A stretch of 64,000 bases of DNA from Calycina herbarum (GCA_001414485.1 LLEY01000087.1:186001-250000), one strand, 5' to 3'. Counted from the first letter of the stretch, positions 26,279 to 38,321 are shown. Notes: generated from the sequence alone by a model not told the origin. Translations and numbers: made by a program.

Positions 26279-27353
26279 GTGAGAGGTGAGTTGGGGGTTT
26301 AAAATGTTGCGAACTTTTTGGAGAGAAGGGGCTTGAGACTTCTGTAAATCTAGACTTACTTCTTTAGTGCTTAAATTTGAGTTAGCGTTACCAAGAAATG
26401 AATTACGACAGGCTCTTGTCTTTTACTCTTTTATTTTAACTTTTTCATCACGACATTGATGACTTCTTCCCTAATTCTCATGAGAATTGCATTCATATTC
26501 ATAGATAACATATAAATAGTAACAAAACTCTCCAACTATCCGTAGGTGACCTACTAATTGTAGCGCAACTAAAAACCCCCCAAAAATTCAATACTAATAT
26601 TTATCTTTTATATCAATATCGGGTTTTAATTATGATTTCTCCCATAACCAGTAAATAACCTCCAAAAAAACTTGTGTCTTGATAATCATGATTATTTCTA
26701 GTTAAATTATAAATAGCAATCCCCCCTTCCCCTACAAATAGTCGAGCAACCAAAAATCTGCAGAAAACCTCCCTGATATATCTCCTTTATCTTTTTGTTA
26801 TAACGTAGGTTATTATAAAATCTATCGATTCTTAATCATGGTTTTCTGGAGACAATTTAAATCTCTGTAGCTTCGAGAAGAGGTGGGTTTACAATTCGTA
26901 GGCAACCTATGAATAGCAACAAAAAGTGTCAGCTGTTGGTAGGTGACCTACAAGTAGTGCAGCACTTGAAAAATACGTACTTGATATAGGGAAAATTCGT
27001 TCAAGTGAGAGTAGAATTCGGGAGTGCAATACCCATCGTAGTTCAGTGGTCCTTCATGTCTTCACTTTTGGGGGAAAGTTTAGGATTTCGAATAAACTTC
27101 TAGGACCAGGAATGCGGGTTTAACATCACGATGTGCTGATGGTAAAGAGAGACAAACTCAAGAACTTGCGCGAGACGAAGGAGAGACGAAAATTTCAAGA
27201 ACCATTGTATTGTAATTACTAATAAGCCTTCCTTTTCCCCCAACCAACTCCCATCCCAATCATCCCTCCTCATCATCCAACACATGCAACACAAAAAAAC
27301 CATTATCATATCATCATCTACCGACCAGCGGCATCCCCTTTCCCGTCATAAAT
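26279..27353. repeat. AT-rich intergenic region with palindromic short repeats
   Basis: No gene. GTAGGTGACCTAC, palindromic about its central base, occurs at 26542-26554 and 26939-26951, with a variant GTAGGCAACCTA at 26898. Each is followed by a similar tail of the type (A/G)TAGTGCAGCA. A further tail-like copy lies near 26740. The pattern suggests three or four decayed units of about 150-200 bases. Confidence 0.5.
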
Positions 27354-29030
27354 CTAAGAACTATACCTAACCCCCCTACGTCCCAACTCCTTGCGTCCCA
27401 CACTCTCCTCAGGCCAAACCCACCCCCTACTCCTCTTCGCCTCGCGCTTCTCTGCAAGCTGAGGCTCAGGAATCCACTCATCCTTGGGTAAACACTTTTT
27501 CCTCGTCCCCTCCGCAGGAGCACCGATTTCAGACTTCCAGCCTACTTGTCCGGGGAGAGTATCATCGCGAGCGAGCATGTGGAGATACCATAATGCCATT
27601 AGGGCTGTCATTTTCAATGGTTTTGGCTCATCGGCTTCAAATTCATCTCCGAAGCTTGAAGAAGAAGATGATGTGGAGTCGTGCGCGTTAAGTTGGATAG
27701 TTTGAATTTCAAGATATCCGAAGTGAGGGGTTGAGTCGGAGCCATTGCGTACGACTACTAGTTCTATTTCGGTGATTATGAATCCGTAACGGCAGTTGTG
27801 GGAACGCATGTGTTGGTGGAGATGTGAGAGACCACGGAGGTATTCTACTTTTCTGTGGTTGCCTTCTACGCGCATACCGGTGTTCCAGCGATCAAAAGAT
27901 TTCACGAGACCAACGACACGACCGAGACCGCGGCCGTAGATGAGGGCTGAGGTGTCGTCGGTGTAATTTGATATAAATGAGGGGTCGGTAGTATTTTTTG
28001 AAGCGCGCATCATTAGATGTCTTTTTCCGAGGGAGAGCGACAAAGCAGCATTGAGTTTTGTGCCGTAGAATGAAGCGTAGATATTTTGTAGCTCCGACTC
28101 GGTTTCTGGGGTTTGGGATGTGCGTGCTGGGATGGGGAATGTGGATGTTGGGAGATTGATGTTCAGAAGCGCTGAGAGACCGGGGACACTATTTATTGTT
28201 GTTGGATTGAATGATGTCCAAGGTCTGATCTGTCGAATATCCCACCAGAAATGCTTTGCTGAGCTATCCCGGAGATGGATGTTGATTTGTCGGACGAGTG
28301 CTGGGGCGGGGTTGGGGGATGTGAGGTAGGTTGAGAGAGTTGTATTGTTTCCATCGTCGATGGGGGACATGGTCATTTCCTCGACGCAGAGACTGTTTTG
28401 TAGAGGAGAGGGTGTGCGTTGAGGGGTTTGGTAGAAGTTTTGGGGGATGAAGTTCTCGGTTTGCGAATTAGTTGTTGAGGGGATGTAGGAGGGCATTTGT
28501 CTGTATGTTGGAAATCCGTATTTTTCCAGCGTTTGGCCATCGAGGCTTACGCTGGAGGATCTTCTTTCTTGGGATGGAGCGAAGGGGACTGGGGAGCATA
28601 GAGTGGACATTGAACGAGTGTGGGAGGGGAAGTTGTCTTGGGTTTGGGGCATGAAGCTGACGGATTCTGGGTTGGTGTAACTTCTGGTGTGGGTTGGCTT
28701 GAAAGTTGTGGTTGATGTGTGATGGCTTGGGGCTCTCTTGAATCTTTTTGGTGGGGAAGCATGGATTTCTTGATCTTGTGGACGGATCTTGGGCAACAAT
28801 AGAGGGCCATGTTGTCTGATGGGAGATCTTGCTGGGGTGGTCATTCCAGTGCCGAGGGGTTCTGGAGATGATTCTTGAGAGTACATTGAAGCGGAAGCAT
28901 GGGAACTAGACCGGCTATGTCCCATGGACCGGTTGCTTGCCATCATGAAGGAAGCATCATTCAATGCATCTTCAAAGGAAAAGGTTCCGGCTGAGGTTTC
29001 TCCAAAGGAGAAGGAGTAATCGAGTGACAT
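27354..29030 (-). CDS. Large Ser/Thr-rich conserved-looking protein, 558 residues
   Basis: Single coding exon; I cannot assign a named family. Residues 1-260 are low-complexity, rich in Ser, Thr and Pro, with short basic patches such as PPKRFKR, suggesting a regulated, perhaps nuclear protein. From about 270 the sequence becomes globular, with dense conserved-looking stretches (KHFWWDIRQIRPW, RGLGRVVGLVKSFDRWN, RKVEYLRGLSHLHQHMR, CRYGFIITEIELVVVR, KMTALMALWYLHMLAR). The start MSLDYSF is preferred because a consensus 5'-UTR intron (29047-29098) ends just upstream, removing the earlier in-frame ATG. The tail is Arg/Lys/Glu-rich. Confidence 0.75.
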   Translation of the reverse strand: MSLDYSFSFGETSAGTFSFEDALNDASFMMASNRSMGHSRSSSHASASMYSQESSPEPLGTGMTTPARSPIRQHGPLLLPKIRPQDQEIHASPPKRFKRAPSHHTSTTTFKPTHTRSYTNPESVSFMPQTQDNFPSHTRSMSTLCSPVPFAPSQERRSSSVSLDGQTLEKYGFPTYRQMPSYIPSTTNSQTENFIPQNFYQTPQRTPSPLQNSLCVEEMTMSPIDDGNNTTLSTYLTSPNPAPALVRQINIHLRDSSAKHFWWDIRQIRPWTSFNPTTINSVPGLSALLNINLPTSTFPIPARTSQTPETESELQNIYASFYGTKLNAALSLSLGKRHLMMRASKNTTDPSFISNYTDDTSALIYGRGLGRVVGLVKSFDRWNTGMRVEGNHRKVEYLRGLSHLHQHMRSHNCRYGFIITEIELVVVRNGSDSTPHFGYLEIQTIQLNAHDSTSSSSSSFGDEFEADEPKPLKMTALMALWYLHMLARDDTLPGQVGWKSEIGAPAEGTRKKCLPKDEWIPEPQLAEKREAKRSRGWVWPEESVGRKELGRRGVRYSS

Positions 29031-31753
29031 TTTGTTTACTTCCAGACTGAAAAAAATGTTAACCATTGGCCGGATCAGATGAAAGCAAAACAACTTACGC
29101 GGACAAAAATGTGGACGTATGAGTGAGGTCTGGGTGTCGATTAGACACTAGCAATTAGATGAAAGAGGAGACCGGCTCCAAGAATGTTTGACAAATGGAA
29201 AGAAGAAAGAGATTCGTTGCAAGAGCAAGGTCTAATAGAGTATCAATAGCTTGATGATATTGAATGAATAAAAACCAACAGATGAACGAGGAAGGGAGTG
29301 ATACTTATCCTCAGTCGAGTATTACCGGACAGCACTGCCCAATCCTCGGATGCACATCATGGGTCTGGTATGGGTCGCACCGTCCAAAGGGAACCTGAAA
29401 CGCGGAGAATTAATGTTTGTCTGGGTCTTTTACACACTCGACATGTCCGAAGCAGTTTCTTGGTCGAGGCCATCAAGCCAAATGGTTCGTTTGAGGGCAG
29501 CCGCTGGATGTAGGATGGCTGCTTTGGGTTAGAGCGACAAGCGAAGAGTACCCAGTGCAGGCTTGTTACCATGTCTCCCATGCACCTCGATATGCAGTGT
29601 CTCTGAGTCATATTTAGCTACATATAATTAATTATCCACTCTCCACTATCAGACATGGGGGTGGAAGAGCAGGGGATTAAACGCGTCAATGTTGATATTT
29701 CTTTTCAATCGTTTACCGTGAGGGTTTCTCTCCAAAGCGTGTGCACCCGTGAACCCGTACACAACACCACGACCAAGTCGAAATGCCGTGTTCGCGACTC
29801 GAGGCGCCCGCGTTGCCACGGCTAAACACGCTCACATTGCGCAACTTTGAGTACCGACGGGTACAGCGCGTATTATTCCCATCGTCAGATTTTACCTTCT
29901 CACGCCAACTCGACACCTACCTCACCTTATTGTGTCGCTTGGCCTGGGCCAACCTACTCCGTACGTCTGGTGTGTATACTGGAGTAACAAGAGTATTTTT
30001 GGCACCCCGAGGCGATTAGCGACCGTTCAGGCGGCTATCCCCCATGACCCATGAAACTGGAGAGCCGCAGCTATTCTCGTCCCAACCGTACGACGTCTCA
30101 ATCTTCCACGAGACCAACAGCGGCGCTTAAAGCTTAATGGTACGCGCCGCAATCTCCTTTTGCCGACCTTGAAGCGCCGGTAGAAGCGTGAGTATGTAAG
30201 CAGATTCCTCTACTATGCTCTACCCAGGCGAAGGAGGCTGTGCATCTTGGTGTCTCCATACTGTCGTCCTGTGTCCGTCGAGAAGTCGACAGGCGCTTAT
30301 TTCGTGTTTAGCTCGTGTTAAGCGAAGACGCACTTCTATTTTCTCATTGGTCAGCCCCGACGCGCCATTTTCATCGCTTCCCCCGGCTCGGGACCTCACG
30401 CGCTGCATATGGGGAAGCACCTTGGGCACTTCTCCTCCACAAAAACTGCGAGGAAAGAGTCATCGTCGTCTTGTCCCTTTTCACTGGTCCCGAGTCGTCA
30501 AAAGTTTCGAGATCTTCCGTTTCACCATCTGACTGTGACTCATTCAGAGCTGTAGCTCTCCACAATCCGATGAGAAAAAGACGGGAAGGACGTCATGTTG
30601 AAGCTTCATGGGAGTTACCGTGAGGAAAAAGACGAGGTTGGAGAGTGTGGAAAGAACGGTCTGGATAGCTTCTCATCAGAAAAATCACTCATTGATGCAG
30701 GAAGCTGCAGGTGAGAGGAGTCCATTTATCCGGATGCCAGTCGGTGTGTTCCGAGGGTCATACGGGGCCATTGTCGGCCGTTGTTGTTTTTTTGCTTCAC
30801 AGGAATTCCAGAGTTTCCGTTTTCTTTGCTTCGTCTCTTCGTTCAGATTCCTAATCATCAGATCAACTCACGTGGTCTCTCAACCTGGAAACACCGAGTT
30901 ACACGTGATCATCTTCCAAAACATCGGGTTGGGCTGGCGTGTACTGTGGCAGTCGTGGCAGTGCAAAGGCCATCCATCAGGTCGTTTCTCCTCAGACCCT
31001 CTACTCCCTCCTCACAACACCTCATCTCTAGAACCTAAAACCTCACCGAAGGGTATCGAAGGGGGTCTACTCATGCGATACTCAGAGACAGCTGTTGCAA
31101 GTGGGGCTCGCTCACGATCATTTCTTGAAGCGCCCAATTTTAGGACCGCTTGATCAATCAAGCGCCTTAGATTCAGGGTAGCCGACCCCGTTCTAGCGCC
31201 CGGCTTGTTACATTCTCGTGATGCCGTACAACTTGAAAACTTTTGCTTCGTGCTGTACTTTCAATTTTTTGTTCTTAAAATAAGTTTTTGGGAATCAGGG
31301 TTTTATGTTGTGAACCACTTTTTGTATCGTGTTTTTTGAGATTTGATGTTAAGGGGAATGGGCTTGGTGAGCGTCACGCTGTTTCTTGGGGATAGGAGTA
31401 TGCGACGAGATTTTTATTTATAAAGGACTTGGGGTTGTGGATTGCTGTACTTGATCGACGTTCATAAGTTATGCGACCGCGAGTTCTTGGAACATTAATT
31501 ATACAACGGACATTTCTTTCCTCAGCCCTCGTATTTTCCTCTCACTACATAACTTTCTTCGGTATGGTCATACGACAAGTGCTCCAATTTTCTGCATCAT
31601 GACATTAATTCCCAAGCGCTCCGATTTGCTCCATTGCAAAAATTGGGCAATTTCTCACTCGTATCTCTACTCCCAGTACTTCATCTCATTTCAAAGTTTC
31701 ACTTCAAAATCCCCCTCCATCATCACTTCCCTCAATCTACACCCTCCATAAAA
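29031..31753. other. Long intergenic region
   Basis: This begins with the 5' leader and 52-base leader intron of the minus-strand gene. The middle (29.7-31.1 kb) is richer in GC and CpG than the rest and has several overlapping open frames of 60-181 codons on both strands, none with convincing protein character. It may be a long promoter, a non-coding transcript or a decayed gene. Confidence 0.35.
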
Positions 31754-32029
31754 ATGAGCTATAGGCGCCTCTACATCATCGGGCGTCAATCCCACGTGGT
31801 TCCTAAATAAAATCCCTCGTGTCCTCGTGTCTTACGTCTACTTCAGCTTGTTGCAATACAAGACCTAATTTCCAGCCTTACCGAGACCGTAGGTCGTTAT
31901 ATACGAGCAGCCTCAGCTGGCTTGCTTCCTACCAAGACCCTGGTTAACTGGGCCGGAGAGGCGGTCAGGCGCCTCCCCCGTACGTATGTCCTTGTCTACC
32001 GACCGGCCGTTGGTGAGGTTGCCGCGTAA
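31754..32029 (+). CDS. Possible small two-exon protein, 74 residues
   Basis: A short frame begins ATGAGCTATAGG in a good context (CCATAAAAATG). Exon 1 is 31754-31795, an intron with donor GTGGTT and acceptor CTTCAG spans 31796-31846, and exon 2 (31847-32029) stays open to TAA. The product starts MSYRRLYIIGRQSH, continues LVAIQDLISSLTETVGRYI, and ends RTYVLVYRPAVGEVAA. The second exon has protein-like amphipathic character, including the stretch LLPTKTLVNWAGEAVRRLP. No family recognised; the donor is weak. Confidence 0.35.
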
Positions 32030-32583
32030 TGGCTTTTGTCGTTGGGGTGAAGAGATGATTGGTTATGATGGTGTAAGTGCGAGATGATTTGGGAGTTGAG
32101 GTAAGATGAGAGTGTGAAGATGAAGGAATGTAATTTCTTGATTCTTTGTTTACGAGAAGAATTGAGAATTTCTCTTCTACTCTCTCATCTTCTCAAAATA
32201 AATCGTTTACCTTATTTGATTCGCAAAATTTTAATCATTATCAACTGAATCTGGAGAACTCATAGGAATATTTCTTCCTTTTTGCATTGATTAACTACAA
32301 GACGTAGTTCCCATCCTCGTCATGGATCTCAACAAACCATGAGCTGTTAACTTTACTTTTGAGCATTCTAGAGTCTACATCACGTATCTGGAAGAATATG
32401 GTGGAGTCAACAGAGTACGATTGACATTGTATCTTCAAAACAATATATACAAGGATAAGCCAAATATCTTACAAGCCCAAGAACACATCCCGTCTATCAG
32501 CAGCTAGTCTTGGATGTGAAAGACCGTAGGTCTTTCCATCGTCCTTTATCAAAGCACCCTCTTCCTCGCTTCAGTCGATAACT
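32030..32583. other. Intergenic region
   Basis: 3' flanks of the converging small gene and the RING gene. AT-rich; no feature supported. Confidence 0.4.
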
Positions 32584-35500
32584 TTAGTAATCGTCGTCGG
32601 AGCTTTCGCCCTCAATGGTATATTTGACTCGTTTTGGAGCCCGTGTGATGCCTGGTGTTGGTCGAGCCTGAGTGGTGGCTGGTCTTTTTGGCGCAGCAGC
32701 AGCAGCTGGGGGAGCATTTACATTTCGGGTAACAGGCCTCATACTGTTTCCTCCTTGAGCACCTGAACCTCCTGCAGTTGGTGAAGGATTGCGTGATACA
32801 GGCTCGTCATAGTCAAAAAGTCCACCCCTTCTCCTTCTCCTCACACTATAATCAACATGCTTCTTCGCAGGACCGCTCCCACAGCCGAAGAACTCGAAAC
32901 CTGCCCAATTTCGCTGAATTTCCGCCCTTCTCTCATTCTCCTTCTGTCTTCTTAGGTTTCGGAGGTGGGCCATTTCTATTTTTACGTCTCTACTATCTTG
33001 ACGACGGTGCTCATACTAAAATGTCACAACGTCCCAGTCAGCAAGCTTTTCACAGTGATATCTCAGAGACATGAAATGTAAGTCAGAGGGGTTAAATACC
33101 CAGTTTCCACTTTCATCAAGCTTTTCTCTTTCCTGCCTCTCTGCTTTGGCTGGATCATCGAAATCGAATACATTCTGTTCCTCAGGAGTGATGCCGGCAT
33201 TTCCAGGCATATCATATGGTTTGTTATCGCCAAGGGGACATCGGCTGGTATTATAGAAGTCTGAGTTCCAGCTTGCTTGGAGACACCGCTGGTGGAAAAA
33301 GTGATTGGACTTGCAGTGAAGTTCGGCAAGGAGTTCATGGGCTTGGGAATACAACCCCTTAAAGCAAAGACCGCATTCATCCACATTCTTCGCATTGTGC
33401 ATTCCGATCGGGTGAACAGTAAATAGTCCTGAAAATATATTTTCGTTACGTGAAGGGCTGTCATCGGCGATATCAATAGGTTGTTCGCAATCTGAGAGCG
33501 CATCTATATGCTCGTAGAATTCGTCGATTGGTGTACGGTAATATTCGTGTTCTTTGCCTTCCCTTGTGTCGAATACTGCAGCGAGCCTTAGTTAGCACTT
33601 GATTTTAACAATAAACATCCTAAGAGGCCCCGTCATTACTCTCCGGCGCCATTGTTTCTCATTATGCGAGTATTCTCGCACAATTATAGATATTGTTTTA
33701 GGGGATTTTGGAGAATCAAGGAACCGAGTTTTGATTCGTCTAAACCTTCTCAAACAATAATTATTCAAGTAGAACAGGTACCTGAGAGCAATGTCCACTT
33801 CTCTTACAAAACAGAAGGCTTCAAGCTTACCATAGTAGAGTTTCTTCACTGGTCTTCTTCCACTCCAATCTCTCAACAGGAGGTTATTTCTCCTTGACAA
33901 ATTTACCTTTCCCATAGTTTGGAGCATTGTTAAAAAGTCAGCGTCATCGTTTATACTTTTGACATCGATATCTGTCCTAATTGCATGATCTCATAGTCAG
34001 TTTACTTCTTTGGCTAGACATGTCTCTGGGGTAAATGCACTGGAATGAGAGAAAATGCTCTGACAATCTGAGACTTACCACCAATATGCTTTTCCAGGCC
34101 CGTATTGTCCAACCTGCGAATCGTACTTTTTGAGAAAGCTATGCATCTTCCACCATTCATCACTTAATACAATTTTTCTTTCTAACCGAACATCCTCCAC
34201 ATGCTCTACGTTCATACTGGTCTCAAATTCCTCTGCGATAAGGTGTAGGTCCGTCCAAAGCCTTTAAGAGTGGGAGATTTAGCATTTTGGTGAGGCTCCC
34301 AACTGGTGGGACGTAGGTAGACTTACTCCAGTGTTCTGTTATCACCATCATCCTTAAAAGACTAAAAATTTCCACATCAGTATTTACTCATCATATTACT
34401 CTGAAGTTCATGAAGAAGTATATCTAACCTCTAAAATAGCCTGTTCAACAAGACCAATCACATTCTCAGGGTTTGAGCGCAGAGGGTTGAATAATTCCAT
34501 AAGCCCCAGGTTTGACCCAACCGCTCGGTTCCCTTCAGCCAACCCATTATAAAAGACGTCTGAAAAGTTCTCTATGGATCTCTCTGCAACATCTAGCATT
34601 TCCTTAATTCCAAAGTAGTGATCATTTATTTGTCCGTTGATTGGTACCGCTCTCCTCACCTCGTGCCAATATCTATTAATCGCAATTCCCAAGATCTCCA
34701 GAAGCTGCTTTTTACCGAACTCTTCCTCGCCGATACTGATAGAGCGATAATTAAGAAGTCGGATCCACACTCGATAGAGAACCCACGCGATTCTAAGATT
34801 CGGGTCCATGTTAAGGTCGTCTTCATCCCCACAACACCTTTGTTTCAGCTCGGGATTGCGGAGGTCTGTAAAGCGGCGTAGTAGCGTCAAGAAGTTAATA
34901 ACCGTTAATCGTCGCATGAGGATAGTTGTTGGGTTGTATTTTTTAAGTGTCCTTTTGCCGTTTTGGGAAAAAATCATCTGAACAAGATCTTGGACTTTTG
35001 GCTTTGCTTTCGATTGTTGTGACCGGGGATTTATGACCCACTTGCCTTTGTCCTATGAATAGAAATAGCCAAATGAATTAATCAATGCAATTTTCAAAAA
35101 GAGGTTAGGGGGGGGGGGGACGATTAACACTCACATGTGGATGTTTTTCGAACAACTTATATTGCAACGGCTTGTGCGCGAGCCCCTGGCGCATTACCCA
35201 TCCATCCTCCTCATTCAGGTCCTGCCTCTTGCATATTTTGTTGAGCATATCAATGACCATACCATAGTTCATACCATTCCAACTCCCTGCTTGAGCTGCT
35301 GCGATCGATTCATGGGGGTCGATAAGTTTCTGTAAGAGTGCTTTTTCATGCAGTAGCTCCTTTTCCTGAATTTTACGGAGCCTCTTCTTCCTTTGCTTGA
35401 TATATGCATCGGGATCCGGTTGATCTTCATCATCACTTTCAAGATTGACAATGTTCCCACCCCCTTGGGGCTTCGCCCCATCTTTCGGTTTTGATGGTCC

Positions 35501-35911
35501 TTTCCACACAGGCAGAGATGCTGTGTGTTTTCTTGAACCAAAGCCACCTGGGTAGACTACTTTAGGGTCTTCATCTACGTTTCCGTCGTCGGTTTCTCCG
35601 CCGCTCTCGGGGGATGATTCGGGAAGTCCTTCCCAGACCTCGCCCGCGTCTCCATGCCCACCACCACCATCGTTACCTACCCCGTGTACCGGCTGAGATG
35701 GTATATAATCCAGATCAACTACTATGCGGCCTAGTGCACTATACATCCACCCTGGTTCTAACGCTAGAATAGGTGGGGGGGGATTGTTGAAATCAATAGG
35801 ATCGTTATTGCCAATCTTTCTTGGATCCGGAAAAGGATATACTGGTTCGTACTGTGCTCTTCTTGCTTCTTCTTCTGCCAAGCTCCCCCACGCGACTTTG
35901 CTCCATCCCAT
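32584..35911 (-). CDS. RING-type zinc-finger protein, seven exons, 889 residues
   Basis: Exons run 35911-35135, 35052-34429, 34361-34327, 34261-34079, 33976-33831, 33575-33031 and 32943-32584; the frame closes over all six introns (65-255 bases). The first 260 residues are acidic and Pro/Gly-rich with a Lys/Arg coiled segment. The middle is helical. A RING-like finger lies at about 656-705: C656, C659, C676, H680, H683, C686 and C701, but the eighth ligand position reads Gly-Asp (CPLGD) instead of Cys. A basic/Ala-rich tail ends in acidic GESSDDDY. It could be a ubiquitin ligase, but the function is not established. The last intron (donor GTTGTG, or GTGACA three bases on) is weak. Without it the protein would stop at 33016 and the tail would be a separate 129-residue frame. 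Confidence 0.7.
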
Positions 35912-36327
35912 ATTTTCAGTTAATCACTCAGCTGTTCCGATCGAAAGTTCTGTGTTGAATTCAATGGATGGAAATAGCAGAGTTCCTTCAAATAATAATC
36001 GAGAAAATTGGAAATAAAACAAAAATTCTTCACTTGTCAACTCGTTCCCAGTCTATGGTCTTTGTTCAGTATCAAAGAACCCCCATGCGGCCATCGAACT
36101 TCATTGCGACAAAGAATGACACTCTTCTTTGTAACGATTGTCTGTAACCCACGCAGTGGACATTAAAAGCGGCAGTGAACAGTCACCCGTTGTTTGAACT
36201 TCCCAGTACAGTATTTTTCGTGACTTGACTGTTCCAAAGAACCTGGGTTAATAGTCTCAAATTGTCGCAAGTAATTTACTCGAATCACCCTAGAAAATTA
36301 GAACAACGAGGGCTAGGTAGGCGGGTA
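35912..36327. promoter_or_regulatory. Upstream region of the RING gene with 19-bp inverted-repeat arm
   Basis: Promoter region of the minus-strand RING gene. It contains GTGGACATTAAAAGCGGCA at 36156-36174, whose exact reverse complement occurs at 37802-37820 on the far side of the Tc1-like element. Confidence 0.5.
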
Positions 36328-37777
36328 CGGAGGTACAGCGTGTATTAAAGGTAACCCCCCCCTCCCCTGCACCTGCAGGTGGGGCGTAACCCTAAGCCTA
36401 TTATAGTAATAAATCTACCTCAAAATGAAGCCTCGATAAAGCTCTTATAAACCATTTAAAAACTACTTAAAAAGCCCTCTATTCTAGCTAGAATAGAGGG
36501 TGTGTACGACCTTATCGACGAACCAGTAGCCCCTTATGGCCCTATTACACACCCTCCTATTAAAAAACCACGAGCTATAGAGCTTACTCGAGACTAAAAG
36601 CGCAATGTAAAGCTCCTCTATAATATCGGTTAGTTCTACGAACAGATACACGACCAGTTTGGCTACACAGTACGGCAGATAGGCAAGGCATGTACGCAGC
36701 AAGCTACGCCTCGTAAGAAGGGAAATGTCGGAGCGAAACCTGCTCTTACGCAGGCCTAGATAGAGGAACTGGTGGAGTTTATATACGCTTCTTCAAAGAA
36801 CCGGCAGATGTCATATACGTAGCTTACAGAAGTCCTCGAGTTTAGAGTTAAAAGAGATGCTATTCGCAACGCCCTCTTACAAGAAGGTTTCCACCGTCGT
36901 CTTATAATACGTAAGCCTCCGATTATAGAGAAGAACCAACAACTTAGGTTAACCTAGGCACAAGAATATATTAAGTAGACGCTTAAGCAATGGTATAATA
37001 TCTTATAGATAGACGAGACGTGGATTACAGGCGGACAGCATACGAGAACTTAGGTTACGAGAAGACCTAGCGAGGAATAGGATCCTACTTATATCGTGGA
37101 GAAGCATTAAAGGAAGAAAGGTTAGATGTTTTAGGGCTGTTTCCATGGACATATACAAGGACCAGGTAAGCTTCTTCTTCTCTATTTCTTCTTTATTTCT
37201 AACTTACTTAAAGGAATCTTCTGGGAGAAGGACTGGGGCACTATTAGCCAGGAATCATATTACGTATATACTGTTCTAGTTATCGACGGTTATATACGTA
37301 TGATAAAGCAGGATCATGGAATAGAGCTTTAACTTATGTAAGACGGGGCTCTAGAGCATGTAGCAGGAGAAACGAAACAAGACCTAGTAGAACGAGGGAT
37401 TATAGTTATCTTCTGGCCTCTATACTCTCCTAATCTTAACCTAATAGAGAGAGTATGGCACGTTATGAAGAATTACTTGTAGGACAATTATCCCGAGAAT
37501 ATGAGCTACGATAGACTCCGCGTAGCAGTAAAGGAAGCCTGGGATAAAGTGGGAGAGTTTACATTCAGAGAGCTTATTAAGAGCATGCATGATAGATGCC
37601 AGGCTGTAATTGATGTAAATAGGCTATTTACAAAGTACTAGAATAATAGTAATAGGAATAACCTTATAAAGTCTAACATGTTGCTTCAATGATACTTCCT
37701 AATTAGGTGTAGTTTGTACTCGCTAATGCAGGTGCAGGGGAGGGGGGGGGTTACCTTTAATACACGCTGTACCTCCG
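36328..37777 (+). mobile_element. Tc1-like (DD34E) transposon, RIP-inactivated, 1450 bp
   Basis: The ends are inverted repeats of about 50 bases (36328-36376 and 37727-37777) starting CGGAGGTACAGCGTG and continuing TATTAAAGGTAACCCCC. They differ mainly in the length of a C/G run and are flanked by TA on both sides. The transposase frame runs from about 36430 to a stop at 37641. It contains a winged-helix-like N-terminus (RAIELTRD, YTVRQIGKACT), WIDETWITGG with the first Asp, a block around DGALEH with the second Asp, and FWPLYSPNLNLIERVWH with the Glu. There are 34 residues between the last two. Several TAG/TAA codons, all where Gln or Trp fits, interrupt it. Confidence 0.9.
36430..37641 (+). 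pseudogene. Tc1-like transposase, interrupted by RIP stops
   Basis: Coding remnant of the element above. At least eight in-frame TAG/TAA codons stand at plausible Gln/Trp positions, while the rest of the protein is well preserved. The catalytic triad residues themselves survive. This suggests a younger or less heavily RIP-treated insertion than the relics at the left end of the window. Confidence 0.85.
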
Positions 37778-38321
37778 TACGGACCCGACCGTTGTATTTT
37801 TTGCCGCTTTTAATGTCCACAGCGAGCCACCATACTCAAAGCACAACACTTTTCACATACTCGCAAATTTTTTGAAACGGTTGATATTCGTTGCGAGTGC
37901 ACTGGAAACTTGACGAAAAATAAGCGAATCCCTCACCTCAATAATATCGCCAGGCAAATCGAGTGTCGTGTTTTTGAAAATTACCCAATATTTCTAGAGA
38001 AATGAATCCAAGTACTCAAGCATAGTTGTTACCCAAAGAAGACGAAGTAGTTCTATTCTTTTAAGGATGATTGGGTTGCGTTGGGAGTTTGCGTCTCTAC
38101 ACACTATAGACCCTGTATTACTCCAGTATGGGGAATTTTTGCAATAATGTTTGGCCTCGAAGTCCTGCTACATCTTTTCGATTGAAGTTACTATGAACGA
38201 CATCTCGAAAGTGAGTTAAAAGCTTCCCCACAGCTCTCGCTGGGCTCCTTGCAGTATGAGAATTTTAAATATGTATTATATTCTGTTTTGCATTTCCTTC
38301 TCCTCACCCAAACATTCATGT
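37778..38321. other. Intergenic region with second arm of the 19-bp inverted repeat
   Basis: Contains TGCCGCTTTTAATGTCCAC at 37802-37820, the reverse complement of 36156-36174. No gene supported. Confidence 0.5.

Noticed and set aside
27030..27110. tRNA-like string GTAGTTCAGTGGT
   Set aside because: Only the D-arm-like string fits; no TPsiC arm or matching acceptor stem.
30608..31153. 181-codon open frame on the plus strand
   Set aside because: Residue composition and lack of any ordered domain do not look like a protein, and overlapping frames on both strands are equally open in this GC-richer stretch.
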